Positions 59,100 to 64,000 of a stretch of 64,000 nucleotides of DNA are shown here, piece by piece. The notes beneath the pieces were generated by a model, which did no database searches, had not been told where the DNA came from, and worked only from the letters and a program-made list of their open reading frames with translations. The position numbers and the translations under genes are program-made. The stretch is taken from assembly GCF_040932035.1 (NCBI RefSeq), contig NZ_JBFRBB010000004.1:372001-436000 (forward strand). The letters run 5' to 3'. This DNA comes from Hoeflea_A sp040932035. Lineage in GTDB: Bacteria > Pseudomonadota > Alphaproteobacteria > Rhizobiales > Rhizobiaceae. Position 1 is the stretch's first letter. The number at the start of each line of letters is the position of its first letter.

Positions 59100-59978
59100 T
59101 TATGAAGCAAACCGGCTCGCATCCGCGCCGTAGTGATTGATGTAGCGATTGTTGATCTGGGCGATCGGCAGCACGACCATGACGTCCGTCGTGCCGAAAG
59201 CACGGTCGATCACCGCCCCGTCGCCGATCATTGCGCCGAGGCGCAGGTAACCCTTGAGCAGCGGCGGCATGGAATTGATGGCTCCGCGCATATCCACCGC
59301 TTCCTTCGGCATAAGATCCATATTGCTGTAGAGTTCCGGTCGGGCGCTGACGGACCATATGCCGCTTGCCAGGCAGTTATGATAGAGGAATGACAGCGGC
59401 AGTGCATGCGCTTCCGGTTGAACTCCGGGCATAGAGGCGCAGCCGAACATGGCATCTATTCCGTGTTCGAGCGAATAAGCCCAGTTGCCCTGCCACAGGA
59501 GCTCAACCGTCCTGCGGGTGCGGTACTGCGGCAACACGCAGGAACGCCCGAGTTCCATGAAACGTTTTTCCGGGTGGCGGGCTAAAAGATCGGCGATGGC
59601 GAATTCGGAGGTTGAATAAAACCCGTCATTGGCGCGCGCCACTTCCTGCCGCAGAAGGCGGTAGGTGCCGACGATCTGTTTTTCAGGGTCCCCGACGATC
59701 GAGTGATCGAGAACCAGCAGGTGGTCGCAGACCGCGTCGAATGCATCCATATCGCGGCCGCACCGCATCGATTCGGGCGGCAGGGCGGCGCCCATTTCCT
59801 TGGCAAACACGTTGAAACGCACGGCCTGGGCGGCGGCAATCTCCGATGGCGTCGCTGCCAACCGTGTCTCCAGATGGCCTATGCGGCCAAGTACAGCGGT
59901 TTCGCCCTGCGTCATATCAAGTGCCGGTCGCGGCGCTGCGGCCTTGTTGGCCGGCGTTCCGCGCATGTTCAGTGTCAT
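59100..59978 (-). CDS. olsB: L-ornithine N(alpha)-acyltransferase (OlsB type)
   Basis: A 292-residue member of the GNAT-like acyltransferase family that transfers a 3-hydroxyacyl group from acyl carrier protein to ornithine, the first step in ornithine lipid synthesis. Typical blocks are AAQAVRFNVFAKEMGA, DAFDAVCDHLLVLD, IVGTYRLLRQEVA and FMELGRSCVLPQYRTRRTVELLWQG, which agree with rhizobial OlsB in order and length. olsA is not next to it. Some relatives are annotated only as hemolysin-like. Confidence 0.8.
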   Translation of the reverse strand: MTLNMRGTPANKAAAPRPALDMTQGETAVLGRIGHLETRLAATPSEIAAAQAVRFNVFAKEMGAALPPESMRCGRDMDAFDAVCDHLLVLDHSIVGDPEKQIVGTYRLLRQEVARANDGFYSTSEFAIADLLARHPEKRFMELGRSCVLPQYRTRRTVELLWQGNWAYSLEHGIDAMFGCASMPGVQPEAHALPLSFLYHNCLASGIWSVSARPELYSNMDLMPKEAVDMRGAINSMPPLLKGYLRLGAMIGDGAVIDRAFGTTDVMVVLPIAQINNRYINHYGADASRFAS

Positions 59979-60106
59979 GGCAAATCAACTCTCTGGTACT
60001 GTCTTGATGCCCATTAATCAGAACTATACGACAAAGCAGTGACATCCAGCCACTTATGTACCACGAAGAGTTGCCGAGGTGTGATTTTTTCACCTTATTG
60101 TATATA

Positions 60107-61102
60107 TTACCCGCCCATATCAACTACGACGCGGCCCCTGATTTTCCCGTCAATCAGGGCCTTTGCCGTAGGAATAATATCATCAAACGCGATTGTTTTC
60201 GATAGAGTGTGCAATTTGTCGAAATCCAGATCGCTCGCCAGCCGGCCCCACGCCTCCTCGCGCAGATGTTTCGGCGCCATCACCGAATCGACGCCAAGCA
60301 GCGCGACGCCGCGCAGGATAAACGGCATGACCGTGGCCGGCAGGTCCATGCCCTGCGCCAACCCGCAGGCCGCCACGCCGCCGCCGTAGCGCGTCATCGC
60401 GAGAACATTTGCAAGTGTGGTGCTGCCGACCGAATCGATACCGCCGGCCCAGCGTTCCTTGCCAAGCGGCCGTCCGGGTTCGGATAGTTCGTTGCGGTCG
60501 ATGATTTCGTTTGCGCCAAGCGATTTGAGGAAATCGGCCTCTTCGGGTCTGCCGGTCGATGCGATCACTTCGTAACCGAGTTTCGACAGAATGGAGATTG
60601 CAACGGAGCCGACGCCGCCATTGGCGCCGGTCACGACGATCGGACCATCGTCGGGCTTGAGGCCATAGCGCTGCAATGCCATGACGCACAGCATTGACGT
60701 ATAGCCAGCCGTGCCGATCGCCATGGCATCATGGGCTGAGATCCCTTCCGGCCGCTTGATAAGCCAGTCGCCGCTGAGCCGCGCATAGCGCGCATAGGCG
60801 CCCGTGTGGGTTTCGCCGACGCCCCATCCGTTGAGGATGACATGGTCGCCGGCCTTGAAGGCGTCATGTGTGGATTCGACTACGGTTCCTGCGCAGTCGA
60901 CGCCCGGCACCATGGGCCAGCGGCGCACAACCGGCGCCTTGCCGGTTATCGCAAGCCCGTCCTTGTAGTTAACCGTTGTCGCCTCGACCTCGACCACGAC
61001 ATCACCGTCCATCAGGTCATCCATGCCGATTTCATTGATATCGACACTTTGTACCTTGTCCTCGTCGCGTGAAATGACGATGGCCTTGAACGGTTCTTGC
61101 AT
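60107..61102 (-). CDS. acuI: Acryloyl-CoA reductase / YhdH-type quinone oxidoreductase (AcuI family)
   Basis: A 331-residue zinc-free medium-chain dehydrogenase. The nucleotide-binding region is VVTGANGGVGSVAISILSKLGYEVIASTGR, and VPGVDCAGTVVES and NGWGVGETHTGAYARYARL are family-typical. AcuI reduces acryloyl-CoA to propionyl-CoA with NADPH and protects against acrylate toxicity, including from DMSP breakdown in marine bacteria. Substrate is inferred from the family. Good ribosome-binding site GAGGAGG before ATG 61102. It starts 32 bases after lspA ends, and may be read through from it. Confidence 0.82.
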   Translation of the reverse strand: MQEPFKAIVISRDEDKVQSVDINEIGMDDLMDGDVVVEVEATTVNYKDGLAITGKAPVVRRWPMVPGVDCAGTVVESTHDAFKAGDHVILNGWGVGETHTGAYARYARLSGDWLIKRPEGISAHDAMAIGTAGYTSMLCVMALQRYGLKPDDGPIVVTGANGGVGSVAISILSKLGYEVIASTGRPEEADFLKSLGANEIIDRNELSEPGRPLGKERWAGGIDSVGSTTLANVLAMTRYGGGVAACGLAQGMDLPATVMPFILRGVALLGVDSVMAPKHLREEAWGRLASDLDFDKLHTLSKTIAFDDIIPTAKALIDGKIRGRVVVDMGG

Positions 61103-61134
61103 CGGGGTTCCTCCTCTTGAGCGGGCGTTTAGCT

Positions 61135-61644
61135 TTATTCGGTTCCGCCGGTTTCAGCCGGGTAGAGCCACTTGCCGAAGATCTCGTCGACAATGATCGC
61201 GGCGGCGCCGACGGTAATGAAAGCATCGGCAAGGTTGAAAACGGCAAAATACCAGGTGGCGGTGTGGACAAGTATGTAATCGACGACATAGCCATGCATT
61301 GCCCGGTCGATCAGGTTGCCGATGGCGCCGGCGACAATAAAGGCGAATCCGATCTGACTGACCCACCGTTGCGGAGTGCTTCTGGCCCAAAGTGTGGCCA
61401 CAAAGCCGATTACCAGGAGCATCAGGGCGATCAGCCACTTTTCACCGATCCAGGTCAGCATGGAAAATGCGATGCCTTCGTTGCGGGTATAAAACAGAGC
61501 AAGCACCGGCAGGATATCGACCATTTCCTGGAAGGGCAGATATTTCTCTACAGCCCACTTAATGGTCTGATCAAGCGCCACCAGCACGGCAACCAGCCCC
61601 ATGGCATAGCGGGGGCGGGAAAACAGTGACCGTACGGCTTTCAT
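61135..61644 (-). CDS. lspA: Lipoprotein signal peptidase (signal peptidase II)
   Basis: A 169-residue membrane aspartyl protease that removes signal peptides from diacylglyceryl-modified prolipoproteins. It has four membrane helices, and the catalytic aspartates are in GAIGNLIDRAMHGYVVDYI and FNLADAFITVG. The start overlaps the stop of the SpoU methyltransferase gene by ATGA, so translation is coupled. Confidence 0.95.
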   Translation of the reverse strand: MKAVRSLFSRPRYAMGLVAVLVALDQTIKWAVEKYLPFQEMVDILPVLALFYTRNEGIAFSMLTWIGEKWLIALMLLVIGFVATLWARSTPQRWVSQIGFAFIVAGAIGNLIDRAMHGYVVDYILVHTATWYFAVFNLADAFITVGAAAIIVDEIFGKWLYPAETGGTE

Positions 61645-62504
61645 CGTGGAACCTCCAGCAAGTGTCGACGGGCCTCAAACAGCATAATGCCAGTTGCAAC
61701 GGCAAGGTTAAGCGAATCAGCCCTGCCGCTCTGTGGAATGAGTGCCAGTCTATCACACCGCTCCGCAAGTGCTGTCGGCAGGCCGGCTTGTTCATTCCCC
61801 ATCAACACAATGGTCGGCCGCGCCCCATAGTCAATCGTTCTATAGTCGACGGCACCGGCCAGATGCGTGCCGACGAGAAGGGCATCCTGCCCGTTGCACC
61901 ACTTCAAAAATCCACCGATGTCGGTTCGCGTCACCGGAACCGCAAAAATCGATCCCATTGTGGCGCGTGTTGTTTCCAGCGAAAACGGATCCGTCGAATC
62001 CCCGACAAGGATAACCCCGCTTGCCCCGGCGGCGTCGGCCGTGCGGATAATGGTGCCAAGATTGCCGGGGTCGCGCACCCGGTCGAGCGCCACATAGGTC
62101 TCATCCCTAGTTGGGTGCAGATCTTCGAGCCCGGCATAGCGTTGTTCGAACACACCGCAAACCATTTGGGGGTTGTCCCGGCGTGTGATTGCCGAAAGTA
62201 CCTTGTCGGAGACCTCTAGCACTAGCCCGCCATGAGCGACGGTCCGTGCTGCCACCTGTTCGACCGCCGCATTGCTCTTGGCCGCTTTCGAATAGATCAG
62301 TGTCCGGATATGCCAGTCCTGATCCAGCGCATCGATAATCAGCTTCAGCCCCTCGGCCATGAAACTCGATGTGCGGTCGCGGTTCTTTTTCAGAGCCAGC
62401 GCGCGGATATCCTTGATGATCGGATTGCTCAGGCTGGTGATTTCCTTGACCTGACCGACACGTGGCTTGCGGTCTGTGTGGGAGCCGGGATTGTTGTGCG
62501 TCAT
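61641..62504 (-). CDS. SpoU/TrmH family RNA methyltransferase
   Basis: A 287-residue SPOUT-fold 2'-O-methyltransferase for tRNA or rRNA. The N-terminal substrate-binding part has LSNPIIKDIRALALKKNRD. The catalytic part has motif 1 DRVRDPGNLGTIIRTADAAG and motif 2 IVLMGNEQAGLP, with a motif 3 version LNLAVATGIMLFEA (SLNLAVA). The target position is unknown. Overlaps both neighbours by ATGA, so the three genes form a tight operon. Confidence 0.9.
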   Translation of the reverse strand: MTHNNPGSHTDRKPRVGQVKEITSLSNPIIKDIRALALKKNRDRTSSFMAEGLKLIIDALDQDWHIRTLIYSKAAKSNAAVEQVAARTVAHGGLVLEVSDKVLSAITRRDNPQMVCGVFEQRYAGLEDLHPTRDETYVALDRVRDPGNLGTIIRTADAAGASGVILVGDSTDPFSLETTRATMGSIFAVPVTRTDIGGFLKWCNGQDALLVGTHLAGAVDYRTIDYGARPTIVLMGNEQAGLPTALAERCDRLALIPQSGRADSLNLAVATGIMLFEARRHLLEVPR

Positions 62505-63526
62505 GGGTTCACCCAGCGGCTGAAGAGGGATGTCGACAGGGCCCGTCCGGCCGATTGCTCGCGCAGAATGAGTTCGCCCGATTCCACCAACCCGCCGGCG
62601 CCGCGCATCGTCTCGCGCATGAGCTCGTGTATCGAATAGAAGGACGCCCGGATGGAATAGACCGTCAGCACCAGCGCAACCGCCTGCGGGCTAAGGATCG
62701 AACGGCAGATATCGAGCATTGCCGGCAGGTGGTCGAAGAGCTGCCAGACCTCGCCATTGGGTCCGCGGCCGAATTTCGGCGGATCAGTCAATATGATGTC
62801 GTAGCTGTTGCCGCGCCGCTCTTCGCGGGCGATAAACTTCATAGCGTCATCGCATATCCAGCGGATCGGTTTGTCCTCCAACCCTGCCAGTGCCTGGTTT
62901 TCGCGCGCCCAGCCGATGGCTTTCTTCGATGCGTCGACATGGGTCACCTCGGCGCCGCCTGCCGCCGCGATCAGTGAGGCAACCCCCGTATAGCCAAAGA
63001 GGTTGAGCACATTCAGCGTCCGGTCGCTGGAGCGGATCCGGTCTTGCATCCAGCGCCAGTGTGCCATCTGCTCCGGGAAAACCCCAACGTGACGAAATGA
63101 CGTGAAGCGCCCGTAAAAATCGACATCCAGGAGCCGCATGGGCCAGGTCTCGCCCAGGGGCGTTGCGGGAAATTTCCAGCGCCCCAGCCCATCTTCGTCC
63201 GTATCGCCGGTGAAAATTGCGTCGGCGTCCGACCAGTCGGCATCGCCCAAGGCCCGCGGCCACAGTGCCTGCGCCTCCGGGCGCACGATGCGGTAGGGGC
63301 CATATCGCTCGAGCTTTTCGCCGTTGCCGCTGTCGATGAGGCGAAAACCCTCGGCTGCGGCCGTTTCGAGTATGACCGGAATGTTCTCAGCCGGTCGCTC
63401 GCCGCTGCGCGGTGGCCGGTCCGGTGCGGAAAGGCTCTGGGCATTTGCCGGCGATGGGTGTTGACCTGCATTCTTGCGGGGCGTTTTTTCGGCCCTGCGG
63501 ACAGGTTCCCGGTTCCCGGCTCGCAT
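62501..63526 (-). CDS. Class I SAM-dependent rRNA methyltransferase (RlmI/RlmK-like)
   Basis: A 341-residue protein. The SAM site is LNLFGYTGVASLIAAAGGAEVTHVD, the catalytic region is ILTDPPKFGRGPNGEVW, and GRFTSFRHVGVFPEQMAHW is typical of the RlmI-like group that modifies 23S rRNA cytosines. An N-terminal disordered, basic stretch precedes it. ATG 63526 is chosen for its AAGGGCAGGAC upstream; a TTG at 63586 would add 20 more basic residues. First gene of the operon with the SpoU methyltransferase and lspA. Confidence 0.87.
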   Translation of the reverse strand: MRAGNREPVRRAEKTPRKNAGQHPSPANAQSLSAPDRPPRSGERPAENIPVILETAAAEGFRLIDSGNGEKLERYGPYRIVRPEAQALWPRALGDADWSDADAIFTGDTDEDGLGRWKFPATPLGETWPMRLLDVDFYGRFTSFRHVGVFPEQMAHWRWMQDRIRSSDRTLNVLNLFGYTGVASLIAAAGGAEVTHVDASKKAIGWARENQALAGLEDKPIRWICDDAMKFIAREERRGNSYDIILTDPPKFGRGPNGEVWQLFDHLPAMLDICRSILSPQAVALVLTVYSIRASFYSIHELMRETMRGAGGLVESGELILREQSAGRALSTSLFSRWVNP

Positions 63527-63737
63527 TGTCCTGCCCTTCGGCCCTTGTTTCTTGCGCTGTGGGTTTCGCCGTTGTTTTTCTTTCAAGAAATCGTCCGTTC
63601 AGTTTTCCGTCGGCACCGCTCTGCTGCTGCAAGCAAATAGCACTAGAGTCCCCCTTGGCAAAGGCGTTTTGTCGCGGCATAGGTTAACCAGCAAGATACC
63701 AGGTCCGAATGGCCGGCGCAGAGGGAAGGACAGTCAC

Positions 63738-64000
63738 ATGGAAATGAATGGTGAAGAACGCATCGCCGCATCAAGAGACGTCGTATGGGCAGCGCTCAAT
63801 AATCCGGAGATCCTGCGGCAATGCATTCCCGGCTGCCAGTCTCTGGAAATGATATCGGACAACGAAATGTCGGCGGCGGTAAAACTGAAAGTCGGGCCGG
63901 TGTCAGCAACCTTCAAGGGCGCCGTTACGCTTGAAAACATCAACGCCCCGGAAAGCTACACCATCACGGGAGAAGGCAAGGGCGGCATTGCCGGATTCGC
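63738..64000 (+). CDS. CoxG-like (SRPBCC) protein, N-terminal part
   Basis: The gene starts at ATG 63738 behind GAGGGAAGGA and runs off the right edge after about 87 codons. The translation MEMNGEERIAASRDVVWAAL, then PEILRQCIPGCQSLEMI and KLKVGPVSATFKG, matches the carbon-monoxide dehydrogenase subunit G (CoxG) family of START-like proteins. These help assemble or recruit molybdenum hydroxylases to the membrane. A cox/xanthine-dehydrogenase-type operon could lie just beyond the window. Confidence 0.8.
   Translation, partial: MEMNGEERIAASRDVVWAALNNPEILRQCIPGCQSLEMISDNEMSAAVKLKVGPVSATFKGAVTLENINAPESYTITGEGKGGIAGF

Overview
The window is 64 kb of high-GC chromosome from an alphaproteobacterium, most likely of the order Hyphomicrobiales (Rhizobiales). 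The evidence is the block ubiE-ubiB-coaBC next to mutM, an enoyl-CoA hydratase gene, rpsT and dnaA, followed by dnaN-recF-moeB. A long NADP-type malic enzyme with a phosphotransacetylase tail, an OlsB-type ornithine-lipid acyltransferase and several class III nucleotide cyclases also fit that group. I see no tRNA, rRNA, CRISPR, insertion sequence or prophage. The genes look like one continuous native chromosome.

Layout. 1-6.9 kb: a signalling patch with three class III cyclases of different architecture (TolB/TPR, six-helix membrane, GAF-like), a GNAT acetyltransferase and a secreted FecR protein with a Gly/His-rich tail. 7-11 kb: RNase D, a ComM-type AAA ATPase, an unusual RHH-transmembrane-EF-hand protein and a YjhX-family protein. 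11-18.7 kb: cysK, dut, prfC, DUF2855, pirin, an Lrp-type regulator divergent from a small DUF6356 gene, and a class II amidotransferase. 18.6-30.4 kb: the housekeeping core, with coaBC (carrying an N-terminal ribbon-helix-helix domain), ubiB, ubiE, mutM, enoyl-CoA hydratase, rpsT, dnaA, dnaN, recF and moeB. 30-42 kb: a hydroxyacid dehydrogenase, small envelope proteins, a MarR - TAXI-TRAP transporter - sulfatase operon, a P450, a two-gene RHH/unknown module and an MHS-family transporter. 42-53.5 kb: a DEAD-box helicase, an EamA exporter, a LysR / PhyH-dioxygenase / HD-oxygenase module, a CDF metal exporter, an MFS exporter, a PBP4-type carboxypeptidase and a DUF3179 protein. 53.7-64 kb: mutS, maeB, olsB, acuI, an rRNA methyltransferase - SpoU methyltransferase - lspA operon, and the start of a CoxG-like gene.

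The points most worth following up are: (1) an RHH DNA-binding domain fused to the coenzyme A enzyme CoaBC, with operator-like palindromes just upstream; (2) a membrane-spanning protein with a cytoplasmic RHH domain and four EF-hand loops on the far side, which looks like a one-component calcium-responsive regulator; (3) a translationally coupled PhyH plus HD-domain pair with a divergent LysR gene and a LysR box, which resembles the oxidative phosphonate-cleavage pairs PhnY*/PhnZ and TmpA/TmpB; and (4) a small RHH gene overlapping an uncharacterised gene, behind a tandem heptad operator. Family assignments rest on motifs I can read in the translations. No database search was run.
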